A DNA stretch of 45,176 bases from a virus. The DNA lies in IMG/VR virus record IMGVR_UViG_3300030104_000522, positions 1,437 to 46,612 of that record; one strand, written 5' to 3'. The position numbers were made by a program, and so were the translations under genes. Of the stretch, positions 23,069 to 32,405 are shown piece after piece. The notes below the pieces were generated by a model. The model did not search any database and was not told the DNA's origin. It worked only from the letters and a program-made list of their open reading frames with translations. Position 1 is the stretch's first letter, and each line of letters begins with the position of its first letter.

Positions 23069-24457
23069 CTAGTCTACTGCTACAGCCAAGCTGTTTGCAT
23101 TTGTAATTGTACCAACCGATACATCACCTGCTGTAATAACTGTTACTTTATCTGTTCCACTATCAAATGTTGCATCTACACCACTTATAGAATTTAATGC
23201 CGTGGCTATTTGAGTACCTGCACTATCTGTATTTGAATTAGTTGTAATTGTAATATTTGTTGTTGTGCCACCCGTTGTTATAGGTACAACAGATAATGCA
23301 CCTGATTCATTAGTACCTTGATTCACTATAACTTCTGTAACTCCATTAGGAGCATTTACTGAGCCACCTGGAGTTAATGTAGATGTCGCACCATTAGTAT
23401 TAGCAGGTGTAGCACTTCCTGTCTGTGAGCCATTAACTTCTGTAAAAACTAAATCTGTTACTGCTCCTGCTGCAAAGTTTATTGTTACTACATTAGAACT
23501 TGCACTACTGCTTGCACCTGCAGGTAATACACTTTGTATAGCAGTATTTATATCTGATGCAGCTGTTGATGTATTGTCTGTTGCACTAAATGTAGTTGAA
23601 TTTAATGTAAAAGGACCACTAACTGAAAACGTACAATTTCCATTTGCACTTGAATTAGTTGATGTTAGTGCTACCGTATTAGTTGGACCAGTAGAAGTAA
23701 ACGCACCTGATGGGTTATTTAAAAAAGAAGATGCAGTTGAAAAGTTATCTCCTGTCGGATTTTTATTAACTTGTACATACGACATCATCTTAAACGATGT
23801 AACTCCATTTGGTATACCTAAAGATGTTCCACTAGAAATTGTTGTTGTTAATGAAGCACTCGTAGTAGTTGAAGACCCTGACCCTGTAAAGTTAGCATAT
23901 ACATGGGCAGGATTTGATATAGTTCCAGCTGAATTAACAACAGCATCTACATGACAAACTCTTACACCACCACTGAAGCCCATATTAGCAGCATTATCAC
24001 CTTGTCCTGAACCACCTGAAGTAAAAACAATATTACCGTTTGCTGTAACATTTCCATTACTTCCACAAGTCATATTAGATGTAAATTGCGCTCGTTGTGA
24101 AAATGCAACAGAAAACGAACCTTGACCCTGCGCAAGCACAGCAGAGCCTGTTAAATTAGCAACACTGCCACCTACAGTCTGTGTTCCTATTGTTCTTGTA
24201 TAAGTTTCTGACGTAACTTGATTATCTATAGAATTAACAGTAATAGTAACTTGTTCAGCTTGCGCAGTATTTAAAGTGCTTGACGTTCCTGATACAGACA
24301 GGGTATCTGTTTTTGTAAACACATCTCTTACATTACTGCCATCTAAAACAAATGCTTTTCTTATAGGACCTCTAATAGTTCCAGTAGAGTCTTTTACAAA
24401 TATTTTTTGTATGTCTCTTAAAGTATCTGTTGAATCTTTTACGTGTATTTCGCCCAT
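23069..24457 (-). CDS. Ser/Thr/Asn-rich tail or fibre protein
   Basis: The 462-residue protein has an N-terminal region with repeated short units ('IHVKDSTDTLRDIQK', 'IFVKDSTGTIRGPIRK', 'AFVLDGSNVRDVF') that looks like a virion-attachment domain. A beta-rich, Ser/Thr/Gly/Asn-dominated shaft follows, with at least two related 50-residue units near the C-terminus. Such composition is typical of fibres and appendages that bind the cell surface. It starts one base after the 650-residue fibre ends. No enzymatic or chaperone motif is visible. Confidence 0.7.
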   Translation of the reverse strand: MGEIHVKDSTDTLRDIQKIFVKDSTGTIRGPIRKAFVLDGSNVRDVFTKTDTLSVSGTSSTLNTAQAEQVTITVNSIDNQVTSETYTRTIGTQTVGGSVANLTGSAVLAQGQGSFSVAFSQRAQFTSNMTCGSNGNVTANGNIVFTSGGSGQGDNAANMGFSGGVRVCHVDAVVNSAGTISNPAHVYANFTGSGSSTTTSASLTTTISSGTSLGIPNGVTSFKMMSYVQVNKNPTGDNFSTASSFLNNPSGAFTSTGPTNTVALTSTNSSANGNCTFSVSGPFTLNSTTFSATDNTSTAASDINTAIQSVLPAGASSSASSNVVTINFAAGAVTDLVFTEVNGSQTGSATPANTNGATSTLTPGGSVNAPNGVTEVIVNQGTNESGALSVVPITTGGTTTNITITTNSNTDSAGTQIATALNSISGVDATFDSGTDKVTVITAGDVSVGTITNANSLAVAVD

Positions 24458-24458
24458 A

Positions 24459-26411
24459 TTAGTATTGAAAAATTATCTTTGTATTATTAGTAAAATCACC
24501 TGATATAGGTGTGCCACTACTTTCAGCCTCTACTTTAAACACTCCTACTTGTTCTCCTGCTGCTAAGTCTAACAAATTAATTTCTGTTGCACTTGCAGTA
24601 ACTAATGTTCCACCCAATTTTAATCCGCCTGCTACTCCATCATGGGTAGTTATATCTACAGTAATGTTACCATCACTATCAAGACCTGAGATGTCCATTC
24701 CTTTTGTAACTGTTCCATCAAACTCTGCTACATAAAACTCTAAACTACCTTGTTCTTGCCCATTTGTATTATCTACAATAGTACCTGTTATTTTTCCGTA
24801 TGTTTGCACATTTGCATCTGTATCTTCACTTACAAATTCTACGTTACCTACTACATCATCATCAGCAGAGCTACTACCATTTTTATTAAATTTTATAGTT
24901 GCACCATTAGCATCGGCATTTGTATTTAATAATTGTAATACAGGTTTAGCCGATGTAGCACTTTCAATACTTATATCTGAACCTGTTAATACTAAATCAT
25001 CATCACCATCTTCATCATATTCTATTGTCCAATCAGTATTAGCTCCAAATTGTATAGCTTTATCATCCGCAATCGCAATATTATTATTGGCTGTTAAAAC
25101 ACCCCCAATAGTTACTGCATTAGTTACATCTAAGCTATCTACAAAAGCATCTTTCCATCTAACTCCATTAGCACCTAAATCTACATCACCATCAGATTCA
25201 GGTCCAAAAATATTATCTGCTAAATATACTTGCTCTATATTATTTGCATAAAAGTGTATTTCATCGGCTGTTTCAAAGTCAATCTTTGTTTGGTCATCTT
25301 CACCAATCTTTATATCTGTGTCTAATAAATAAGAATTTTTAACGGATACAGCATCACCTGAACCTAATAAAGTTCCTGATGCTATAGGTAGAACTACAAC
25401 AGCACTACTAGATGCTGAGTGAGGTTGTGCTTGTAATGTTTGTGCATGCTGATTGTTATCTTCACAATAGAATTTTACTTTAGTAACTACTCCTGTACCT
25501 GTACGTATATCAATTAAACCATCCGAAATAGATACACCCCCTGTTGAGCCATCACCATCCATAATAATTTTACCAGTACCGTGTGGTAATAAATCAATGT
25601 TAGTATTACTTACAGTTACAATATCTCCTCCAATAGATATATTTCCTGATACATCAAGAGTAGTAGCATCAACATCTATAGTTGTAGCAGTTAAATCTAT
25701 TTCATCAGTAGCACCTAAACTTAATACTGTTGCACTAGAACCTTGAATAAACTGAGTTGCATCATTAAAACATAATTTATTTGTAGAATTAAGAGTAAGA
25801 CCTGTACCATCAGTATGTGTAAGAGTAGTATCGTTGTCTTGACCAAAACCTAAAATAGAGCTATCAGTATTTAATTTTAAATCATTACCTACTGTTAAAT
25901 CAACACTTACAGCTACTGCTGTTGATGCATTAAGATTAATAGTTGCTTCACCGTCTATTCTAAGTACACCATCACTTGCTTGTTGAATAAATGAAGCAGC
26001 ATCACCAAATTCAATTATTTTATTAGTATTGCCTATACGTATATTAGCACCAGTAAACAGCAGTCTATCTGTTGAGGTTTCATCATAACCTATTGTAGCA
26101 TCTTGAGAATCACCAAACTTAACATAATTATCATCAGCAATAAATACATTTTTAAATAAGTTATTAATAGCACCTATTTCTAAAGCCTTACTAGATGATT
26201 GTTTTATGGTATTTGCATCTACTACAATTTGTCCTGCAGGACCTATTTCTAATATTCTTCCACCTTCTCCTGCAGTACCATCATGTGTGTGTCCACCTGT
26301 ACCGTCAAAAGCTGAGTTTAAATTTGTAAATTCTGTAGTAAAATCTTGCGCTCGGATAATACTACCTGATTGAATGTTGCCCCCTGAGCCAAATGTATAT
26401 GAATTTCCCAT
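24459..26411 (-). CDS. Tail fibre-like structural protein with beta repeats
   Basis: The 650-residue product begins with a 'MGNSYTFGSGGNIQSGSII' attachment-like segment and a 'GGHTHDGTAG' motif. It continues as beta-rich repeats such as 'LTVGNDLKLNTDSSILGFG' and 'NKIIEFGDAASFIQQASDG'. The same repeat type occurs in the C-terminal part of the protein at 32803-34128, so the two are partial paralogues. It lies one base after the tail nozzle gene, a usual place for the main tail fibre. The receptor is unknown. Confidence 0.75.
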   Translation of the reverse strand: MGNSYTFGSGGNIQSGSIIRAQDFTTEFTNLNSAFDGTGGHTHDGTAGEGGRILEIGPAGQIVVDANTIKQSSSKALEIGAINNLFKNVFIADDNYVKFGDSQDATIGYDETSTDRLLFTGANIRIGNTNKIIEFGDAASFIQQASDGVLRIDGEATINLNASTAVAVSVDLTVGNDLKLNTDSSILGFGQDNDTTLTHTDGTGLTLNSTNKLCFNDATQFIQGSSATVLSLGATDEIDLTATTIDVDATTLDVSGNISIGGDIVTVSNTNIDLLPHGTGKIIMDGDGSTGGVSISDGLIDIRTGTGVVTKVKFYCEDNNQHAQTLQAQPHSASSSAVVVLPIASGTLLGSGDAVSVKNSYLLDTDIKIGEDDQTKIDFETADEIHFYANNIEQVYLADNIFGPESDGDVDLGANGVRWKDAFVDSLDVTNAVTIGGVLTANNNIAIADDKAIQFGANTDWTIEYDEDGDDDLVLTGSDISIESATSAKPVLQLLNTNADANGATIKFNKNGSSSADDDVVGNVEFVSEDTDANVQTYGKITGTIVDNTNGQEQGSLEFYVAEFDGTVTKGMDISGLDSDGNITVDITTHDGVAGGLKLGGTLVTASATEINLLDLAAGEQVGVFKVEAESSGTPISGDFTNNTKIIFQY

Positions 26412-26412
26412 G

Positions 26413-27948
26413 TTATCTTCTTTCGTTAATTGCGTACTCTATAGTCGCTGAGTCTAATGAAAATGGAGGATTAGTATCCTCACTTATTACTTTAAGAGCA
26501 GCTGTAAACCCTGAACCTACAAGTTGAGATTCAAACTGACTTTGTGTTGAACCTGAGCCATAAGTAGCAGTATTAAAAACTGCTGAAGGATTATCGTAAA
26601 AAAACGCATTTTCAGCCGCACTTGAAAAACTTATAGAACTAGGTTGAAAATTTGAATCTTTTTCAAAATCTAATTTTAAATCTACAGTAGCATCTAAACT
26701 TCCTACAGGGTCAGTATATAATATTAGTTTATAAAAAGTTTTTCTCATTCTTGGGTCTGTAATAGGAAAAAAAGGAGACTGAAATGTTGCAGATATATCA
26801 CTGCCATCAAAAGAATTTCCTGATTCTAATCTATATACATAACCATCATCATTAGCAAAATGAATAAATTCAGTTCCATCTTCCAATGAACTGTGCGCTA
26901 CTAATGCATTTATTCCTCTTGTTTCTCCCCAAGCCATTCCTTCACCACCTTGAAGAGCAAACTGTGTACCTAGTATACCTAAAGCACCTGCATCAGAAAA
27001 ACCTGCATTATATCCAAAGATTCTATATTGACTTTTTTCTCTTATAGTTATACTTGAAAAACTTGTAGAGTTTGCAATAAAACTAGAAAACTCTGACTGA
27101 ATATTTTTAGATACTACTGCTAAACTAAAGTCACCTATTCTTTCGGTAGCACCTAGCAGTCTTAAACCATCAGCTGCTAAAAACATTACATCTGCACCTA
27201 CTTCTTGAACAGTGTCTGCAGCAACAGCTCCTAAATCATTCGATATAGGTAATACAGCAAAAGTATCAGTAGTGTTACCTGTAAGTTTTTGTATACTATT
27301 TTCTGTAAATATAATTAACTGTTCTCTAAAACTTATAAAATCATTTATAGTTTCATCAAAAGTAAAAGAAGTGCTTCCTGAAAAATTATCACTTGTAGCA
27401 CTTGCAGTTGCCGTACAGATAATTTTATTTTCAATAGCGACAAATAATCTGTCTAAATGCACAGTTACAAAATCAGCACCTGTAAAATCACTTGCAAGAC
27501 TTGTTTGCTGTGTTAATGCAGTTCCTGTAAAAATGTAGGGTTTTGCATTGCCGTCAACAATAAATAGTTTACTAGTGCCTGTAAAGTTATATTCTGCAAA
27601 TCTAACTCTTCCTGAACCACTTATATTTACACCAGTACTACTAAAACTTCCGTTGTCTGTTAATTGAGTCCAACCACTTCCTGATGAACGATATAGATGA
27701 GTTCCTCTAGCAACTATTACAGCACCTCCAAAACGAGTGATGCCTCTTATATTTCCGCTTCCTGTTATTTGATTAGTATCAAATTTAGAGTAGCCTTCTA
27801 TTTTTCTATAGCCACCTTCAACAGAAGGTTCAAAGTTTTGTAGTACAGAAGCACTTCCAGGGCTGTTAACACCTTGCTGTAAGGGACTTTGGTTTGTTAA
27901 TAAACCACCTCTAAACTCTATAGGAAATGTTTGCCATGAATCTGCCAT
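26413..27948 (-). CDS. Tail nozzle / tail tubular protein B-like (T7 gp12 position)
   Basis: The 511-residue protein starts 'MADSWQTFPIEFRGGLLTN' followed by 'PGSASVLQNFEPSVEGGYRKIEGY', the pattern found in podoviral tail nozzle or stabilisation proteins. Its middle is a series of beta blades ('FREQLIIFTENSIQKLTG', 'VMFLAADGLRLLG') consistent with a beta-propeller. It would close the tail tip and hold back DNA. It directly follows the adaptor gene (41-base gap), as T7 gp12 follows gp11. Assignment is by pattern and order. Confidence 0.8.
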   Translation of the reverse strand: MADSWQTFPIEFRGGLLTNQSPLQQGVNSPGSASVLQNFEPSVEGGYRKIEGYSKFDTNQITGSGNIRGITRFGGAVIVARGTHLYRSSGSGWTQLTDNGSFSSTGVNISGSGRVRFAEYNFTGTSKLFIVDGNAKPYIFTGTALTQQTSLASDFTGADFVTVHLDRLFVAIENKIICTATASATSDNFSGSTSFTFDETINDFISFREQLIIFTENSIQKLTGNTTDTFAVLPISNDLGAVAADTVQEVGADVMFLAADGLRLLGATERIGDFSLAVVSKNIQSEFSSFIANSTSFSSITIREKSQYRIFGYNAGFSDAGALGILGTQFALQGGEGMAWGETRGINALVAHSSLEDGTEFIHFANDDGYVYRLESGNSFDGSDISATFQSPFFPITDPRMRKTFYKLILYTDPVGSLDATVDLKLDFEKDSNFQPSSISFSSAAENAFFYDNPSAVFNTATYGSGSTQSQFESQLVGSGFTAALKVISEDTNPPFSLDSATIEYAINERR

Positions 27949-27989
27949 ATTAGTACGCTCTTATAGTTTTACATATTTTTTAGCAAAAG

Positions 27990-28715
27990 TCAAGTAATAA
28001 CTGTAGAAGTTAAAGAACCACTTGTACTTCTGCTCACAGCTGTGGACCGAATATAGTCGTATCTATTAATTAATAAACTACGCATATGCTTTATGCCCTC
28101 TGCAAATTTTTCTTTAGCTATTATAGCATCTTGAGAATTTCCCCTAAATAAATATGCATAATGCATTGCTCCATCAACTATAATGTGAGCAAATCGTTCA
28201 GGTATAGAAGGAACATCTGTAGCATTTTCTAAATCTACTGGTATTCTATAATACTCATATACAAGCGTATATGCTTTGTCAGGAGCAGGAACTAAACCAT
28301 ATTCTTGAGAGGGTGTTCTAAAAACAAAATCAGGTACTCCTGAGCTACCATTATCTTCATCATACTCATAATGTATATATTTCTCTAAATACTCTTCGTA
28401 GCTTAGTATTCTTAATTTTTTAGTTTGTACATTTAAACTAGAGCTTTCTTTTATTCTAAAAGTATTAACATCTAGTATTTTAGAATCATCGGGTAATCCG
28501 TACCTTAATGTATTTGCTGTAAGTACATCTTCTTGAGTAACGTGGTTATAAGGCCAGTTATACTCATTTTGATTAATATAACGTATTGAAGCATTTATAG
28601 CATCTTTTGCTTGAGAATAAAATCCTATAGCTGATGCAAAATTGCCTGAAGTTAATTCTACTTCATTTAATCGCCTATTTACTTTATTAACTAATCCTAA
28701 AAAATCATATGCCAT
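27990..28715 (-). CDS. Head-tail adaptor / tail tubular protein A-like (T7 gp11 position)
   Basis: The 241-residue protein is helical at the N-terminus ('FLGLVNKVNRRLNEVEL', 'AKDAINASIRYINQNEYNW'), has a beta middle with 'YGLVPAPDKAYTLVYEYY', and a C-terminal helix 'RFAHIIVDGAMHYAYLFRG'. This is the usual layout of podoviral adaptor (gatekeeper) proteins that bind the portal and carry the nozzle. Length and position before the gp12-like gene agree. A weak promoter-like sequence overlaps its stop but is not convincing. Confidence 0.8.
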   Translation of the reverse strand: MAYDFLGLVNKVNRRLNEVELTSGNFASAIGFYSQAKDAINASIRYINQNEYNWPYNHVTQEDVLTANTLRYGLPDDSKILDVNTFRIKESSSLNVQTKKLRILSYEEYLEKYIHYEYDEDNGSSGVPDFVFRTPSQEYGLVPAPDKAYTLVYEYYRIPVDLENATDVPSIPERFAHIIVDGAMHYAYLFRGNSQDAIIAKEKFAEGIKHMRSLLINRYDYIRSTAVSRSTSGSLTSTVIT

Positions 28716-29038
28716 TATTTTTCCCTTATCTTTAATTTAACACTGCGTTCTGCTGTACTACCTGTGCTATCAGTAATTCTACAGAAAAACGTATATTCTA
28801 CATTGTTTGTACCTAAACCTATATTAATAGTAGCTGTTTTATTATCACTACTTTGAGTCTGAGAAACATTTTGAATACCATTTACTGTAGCACCTCCTGT
28901 AATAGTAGTTTTAACTCCACTCGCATTGTTTACAGACCACACTACACTACTTATAGTAGCACTGCCAAGAAATCTTGACCAATCTATACTATAATCTAAT
29001 TGCTCATCGGGGTCTTTATTTGGCCATCTAAAAGACAT
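28715..29038 (-). CDS. Small beta-rich virion protein, possible Ig-like domain
   Basis: The 107-residue product begins 'MSFRWPNKDPDEQLDYSIDW', a start seen in many phage structural proteins, and then forms a run of beta strands ('SSVVWSVNNASG', 'TATINIGLGTNNVEYTFFCRI') ending 'RSVKLKIREK'. It reads like a single Ig-like or fibronectin-like domain. It overlaps the adaptor gene by one base. It is probably a neck or fibre accessory; the role is inferred. Confidence 0.7.
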   Translation of the reverse strand: MSFRWPNKDPDEQLDYSIDWSRFLGSATISSVVWSVNNASGVKTTITGGATVNGIQNVSQTQSSDNKTATINIGLGTNNVEYTFFCRITDSTGSTAERSVKLKIREK

Positions 29039-29046
29039 ATTTTCTC

Positions 29047-29787
29047 CTATGCTACTCTTGCAGTTCTTTCTGCAGAAGTTGTTTGTCTAGGTACATATAC
29101 TCTCCTATCTTCAAAAATTATATAGACAGTTCTATCTGCTGATGTTGTCTGTCTTTCAACAAAAGATGTTCTATCTACACTATCTACATTTACAGTTCTG
29201 TCAGATGATGTAGTTTGTCTAGGTACATATACCGTTCGTTTTTGACTAAATGTATCTCTAACTGCATTAAAATCAAAAATTACGCCTGAAGCAGTTGTAC
29301 TTGTTGATATATTAGCTTTAGAAGATACTGCTGTAAGTGTAAGTGAACTATCGTGTATTACATTTACAGTATTTACATTTGTTTTAGAATTTACTGCCGT
29401 AGCTACAACTGAACCACCGTGTATTACATTTACAGTATTTACATTTGGTTCTATTGATAAACTTGCAGAAACAATATTTATATTTATAGTAGGTGCAGTT
29501 ATACTAGGTTTAGAGCTTACTGCTGTAGCTACAACCGAACCATCGTGTACTACTGTTACAGTATTTACATTTGGTTTTGTACTAACTCCTGTTAATGTAA
29601 CGCTTGCATTTGTACTTATAGAACCTATATCTGCTTTTGCACTAACACTTGCTATTATAAATAAACCATCGTTAATAACAGTTACAGTGTTTATATTTGG
29701 TTTTGTAGAAACGCTATCTAAAACAACAGAAGATATTACACCTTCAGACGAAAATTGAGTAGATGAAAATGGATTAGTACTAAACAT
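29047..29787 (-). CDS. Repeat-built surface protein (22-residue beta repeats)
   Basis: The 246-residue protein is made of two repeat types. Residues about 18-165 hold units near 22 residues with the core 'NTVNVIHGGSVVATAV', separated by 'SSKPN'-like linkers. Residues about 180-246 hold units with 'VYVPRQTTSSDRTV' separated by 'RTSFVERQTTSADRTV'. The DNA repeats too: a 30-base stretch is identical at 29352-29381 and 29418-29447, 66 bases apart. The protein is probably a fibre or beta-solenoid; repeats of this kind allow length change by recombination. Confidence 0.7.
   Translation of the reverse strand: MFSTNPFSSTQFSSEGVISSVVLDSVSTKPNINTVTVINDGLFIIASVSAKADIGSISTNASVTLTGVSTKPNVNTVTVVHDGSVVATAVSSKPSITAPTININIVSASLSIEPNVNTVNVIHGGSVVATAVNSKTNVNTVNVIHDSSLTLTAVSSKANISTSTTASGVIFDFNAVRDTFSQKRTVYVPRQTTSSDRTVNVDSVDRTSFVERQTTSADRTVYIIFEDRRVYVPRQTTSAERTARVA
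29352..29447. repeat. Direct DNA repeats in the repeat-built surface protein gene
   Basis: A 30-base stretch is identical at 29352-29381 and 29418-29447 (66 bases apart, 22 codons). A diverged third copy starts at 29544. Shorter identical 20-base copies of the second repeat type lie at 29081-29100 and 29213-29232 (132 bases apart, 44 codons). Confidence 0.85.
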
Positions 29788-30242
29788 TATTTAAAATCGT
29801 TAGGAGGTACTGGAAGTTCTGTAGAAGAAGGGTCATCAATATTAATACAATCTCGTAAATCTTGAATATACTTATCTAAAACTACTATATCATCTATTTG
29901 ACTTTTACCTTGTCTTGCAAAACTATGGTATCTCATTATTTTCCATTCTACTTCATCAATAAGTTTATCTCTTTGTATACGATAGCTTTGTAAATCTCTA
30001 TTTTTTATGTCTTTTAATTCTTTGTCTGAAAGACTTTCAGTTACCCATTTAGTTCCATCCCAACTTACTTTATGTGTTCGTACATCTACATTTGGCTTAT
30101 CTTCAACAACTTGCCATCCAGCATCTGTTAAATCAGCATTATCAAAAGTAGTAGAATCTGTTTTAGTAGTACCATCAGATAATCTAATTCTCTCAGGCTT
30201 TGTTAAAACAGGGTATTGTTTATTAAATGAGTACATTGTCAT
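29787..30242 (-). CDS. Tail fibre assembly / tail chaperone-like protein
   Basis: The 151-residue protein has an N-terminal beta part ('RIRLSDGTTKTDSTTF', 'WQVVEDKPNVDVRTHKVSW') and a C-terminal helical part 'RDKLIDEVEWKIMRYHSFA' leading to 'DKYIQDLRDCI' and a 'PVPPNDFK' tail. This resembles the phage tail-assembly-chaperone pattern (RDxLLxExDW ... YRQxLRDI). It lies among fibre genes, so a fibre-folding or attachment chaperone is likely. It overlaps the next gene by one base. Confidence 0.65.
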   Translation of the reverse strand: MTMYSFNKQYPVLTKPERIRLSDGTTKTDSTTFDNADLTDAGWQVVEDKPNVDVRTHKVSWDGTKWVTESLSDKELKDIKNRDLQSYRIQRDKLIDEVEWKIMRYHSFARQGKSQIDDIVVLDKYIQDLRDCINIDDPSSTELPVPPNDFK

Positions 30243-30255
30243 TTTATTTTCTCCT

Positions 30256-31392
30256 TTATGGTGCTACCCAAAAATTAGAATCTCTTATTCTAAGTTTATG
30301 AAAATTAGTAGATTCAGAACCAAGAGAAGCATTATCATAATCTGAACCAATCCCAAAATAAACTGCACTAGTAGTAGAGTAAGCTATAGATAATGGTGTT
30401 GATGTGCCACCAAGAGCAGTACCAGTTATACTCCAATCATCTTCTCCTAATGTTATTTTAGCTCTCATAACACTTGATGATTGGTGATGCCATAAATGTA
30501 ATGTCACAAAGTTGTTTAGTGCTCCCGATATACTACTACCCTGAACATTGCCATTAGGTGTATTTAACTGAGGATAACTTACACAATTCGTTTGAAATGA
30601 AACTCTAGTACTATTAGTACCACTCCATTGCCATTGTGGATAGTTTCTACCATTTGATGCAATCCACATAGCTACTGCAGGGTCGGGACAATTATTATTG
30701 GGCCAATCAACTGTTGCTTGAAATAGCCTATCTCCTATATGGCTATCTGTTAAAGATAATGGATAGGAAAAACCTGTTGCATCACCTGCTGTTTGAAAAC
30801 CATATGTAGTACTCCATCCTGTACTCAAGCTACTAGAAGTAAGGGTTGTTCCAGTGGGTGTTGAACTTACTTTTAAATTTATAGTAGTATCTACTCCCGT
30901 TGATACTGCATCCGTTACAGTTATATTACTAGACTCAATAACTACAGGTCCAGATGTGCTTCCTGTCCTTATCTGCAATTTAAATACATTACTTTCTGCA
31001 TCACCTGGAGTTAGTTCTGCGACTAATCCAAATGTAAGAACAGTATTTAAAAATATTTGATTTAACAAATTAGTGGTATTAAATGAACCGTCTACACCAC
31101 CATTGCCTGGCGAAATAGTAAAATCAGCATCTACCATAGTAGTACCTGAAACAGTAGCTATTGTATAATATAAAGTAGTATTAGGTTCAATATGTTCTGT
31201 AGTAAGTGTAAATGTCATAGAGTTTCCCTCTGTAACAGTTGTTACGGAAGGAGTAAGAGAGACAAACCTTTTAGCTCTAGGCCATGTAGTTGATACTCTT
31301 TTAATATGAACGTCATGTAAATCGTGAACACCTTTAGCTATTGTTGTTGTAGTACCTTGTAGCTCCCCAATAAATCCACTATTTCTTTTCAT
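30256..31392 (-). CDS. Fibre-like protein with Ig/Calx-beta-like domain
   Basis: The 378-residue protein starts with an attachment-like segment ('GVHDLHDVHIKRVSTTWPRA'). Next comes a domain reading 'VTEGNSMTFTLTTEHIEP', 'LYYTIATVSGTTMVDADF', the pattern of Calx-beta or bacterial Ig-like domains, and then an aromatic, Ser/Thr-rich C-terminal half that could be a lectin-like head. It would be a surface appendage. The gene lies between the Gly-rich adhesin and the chaperone-like gene. Confidence 0.7.
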   Translation of the reverse strand: MKRNSGFIGELQGTTTTIAKGVHDLHDVHIKRVSTTWPRAKRFVSLTPSVTTVTEGNSMTFTLTTEHIEPNTTLYYTIATVSGTTMVDADFTISPGNGGVDGSFNTTNLLNQIFLNTVLTFGLVAELTPGDAESNVFKLQIRTGSTSGPVVIESSNITVTDAVSTGVDTTINLKVSSTPTGTTLTSSSLSTGWSTTYGFQTAGDATGFSYPLSLTDSHIGDRLFQATVDWPNNNCPDPAVAMWIASNGRNYPQWQWSGTNSTRVSFQTNCVSYPQLNTPNGNVQGSSISGALNNFVTLHLWHHQSSSVMRAKITLGEDDWSITGTALGGTSTPLSIAYSTTSAVYFGIGSDYDNASLGSESTNFHKLRIRDSNFWVAP

Positions 31393-31401
31393 TTTTAATT
31401 C

Positions 31402-32403
31402 CTAGTTTGTGTAGGTTGTTTCTGTAAAACCTAAATAATTCTGCCCTACATTAGTTGAAGGAAATGTTCTAAATGGACCCCATATAACTCTAACTACACC
31501 TTGTCCACCATTTCCTGCGTGATAACCCCACCATTGTGATGATTTACCACCACCACCACCTCCGTAGTTGCCACCTGCTTGTGTGCCATTTATATTTGTA
31601 GGTATTGAAGAATCATCACCACCTGAACCACCACCTGCTGAACCATTTGTATTGCCTGTTCCACTAGAACCTTCACCATAAGGAGCTACTCCTCCTCCTC
31701 CACCTGATATGTGGTCTACATAAGAGATATTACTACTTGCACCACCTCCTGCACCACCACCACCTGAGCCATCATCTCCTGAAGCAGCGGCATCATCTCG
31801 CCCATCTCCACCATTTCCACTATAACCACCTGCACCACCACCACCTGCAGGACCATAGCCTGAAGCTGAGGTGCAATTTACTCCACCACCATTTCCACCC
31901 CCATAAGTTCCATATGAAGTAGAAACAGTATATGTAGCACCACTTAAATCTAAATTATATCTTCCTGCTGCACCACCATTGGCATTTATTGTAGATGCAT
32001 TTTTAAAAAAACTAGCTCCACCTGATTGTGAATCATTTGAATAATAACCATCTCTACCACCTCCACCTACTTGTATGGAGATACTTTCTCCTGGAGTAAC
32101 AGTTATATTATTTAACCATGCTAAAGCACCACCTGCACCACCTGACATAGCGTAAGTTACAGTAGAACTACTCCCTGACCAAAACATACCACCACCACCA
32201 CCTCCAATACAAACAACAGATACAGAAACTACTTCTTCAGGAACTGTCCAAGTATGTGTGTAGTTTGCGTTAACAACTGTATTGCGAAATAATGCACCCC
32301 CTATTGGACCACCACTTAATCTAGAACTATCTAAACTAGATACACCTTTAGAGACTTTTAGTATGCCAACATAGCTTTTATTATGAAAATAATTGAAAGT
32401 CAT
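31402..32403 (-). CDS. Glycine-rich receptor-binding adhesin
   Basis: The 333-residue protein has a short N-terminal part (1-35), a beta segment with 'TVPEEVVSVSVVCIGG', and then about 200 residues dense in glycine runs ('GGGGGG', 'SGGGGAGGGASS', 'GGGGGGKSSQWW') separated by short polar or aromatic loops, and a final 'VRVIWGPFRTFPSTN' strand. Glycine runs of this sort form polyglycine-II helices in the T-even gp38-type adhesins, where the loops contact the receptor. By analogy this is a candidate host-range determinant. Opposite-strand open frames here are composition artefacts. Confidence 0.75.
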   Translation of the reverse strand: MTFNYFHNKSYVGILKVSKGVSSLDSSRLSGGPIGGALFRNTVVNANYTHTWTVPEEVVSVSVVCIGGGGGGMFWSGSSSTVTYAMSGGAGGALAWLNNITVTPGESISIQVGGGGRDGYYSNDSQSGGASFFKNASTINANGGAAGRYNLDLSGATYTVSTSYGTYGGGNGGGVNCTSASGYGPAGGGGAGGYSGNGGDGRDDAAASGDDGSGGGGAGGGASSNISYVDHISGGGGGVAPYGEGSSGTGNTNGSAGGGSGGDDSSIPTNINGTQAGGNYGGGGGGKSSQWWGYHAGNGGQGVVRVIWGPFRTFPSTNVGQNYLGFTETTYTN

Positions 32404-32405
32404 GT

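Noticed and set aside
22821-23072. 83-codon + strand frame opposite the small membrane protein
   Set aside because: It is the mirror of a coiled-coil/membrane gene that is in line with the virion operon; no independent support.
27949-27989. Possible promoter before the tail nozzle gene
   Set aside because: TTGCTA-N15-TATAAG has a poor -35 and short spacer; TTGACT there has its TATAAG 22 bases away. Not convincing.
29047-29787. Spaced repeats that might suggest a CRISPR array
   Set aside because: The repeats are in frame, encode 22-residue protein repeats, and the intervening sequence is itself repeated, so it is a coding repeat and not an array.
31737-31922. Histidine-rich open frame on the + strand
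   Set aside because: It is the complement of the Gly-rich adhesin (GGT/GGA codons read backwards give His and Pro/Leu); no ribosome site or family.
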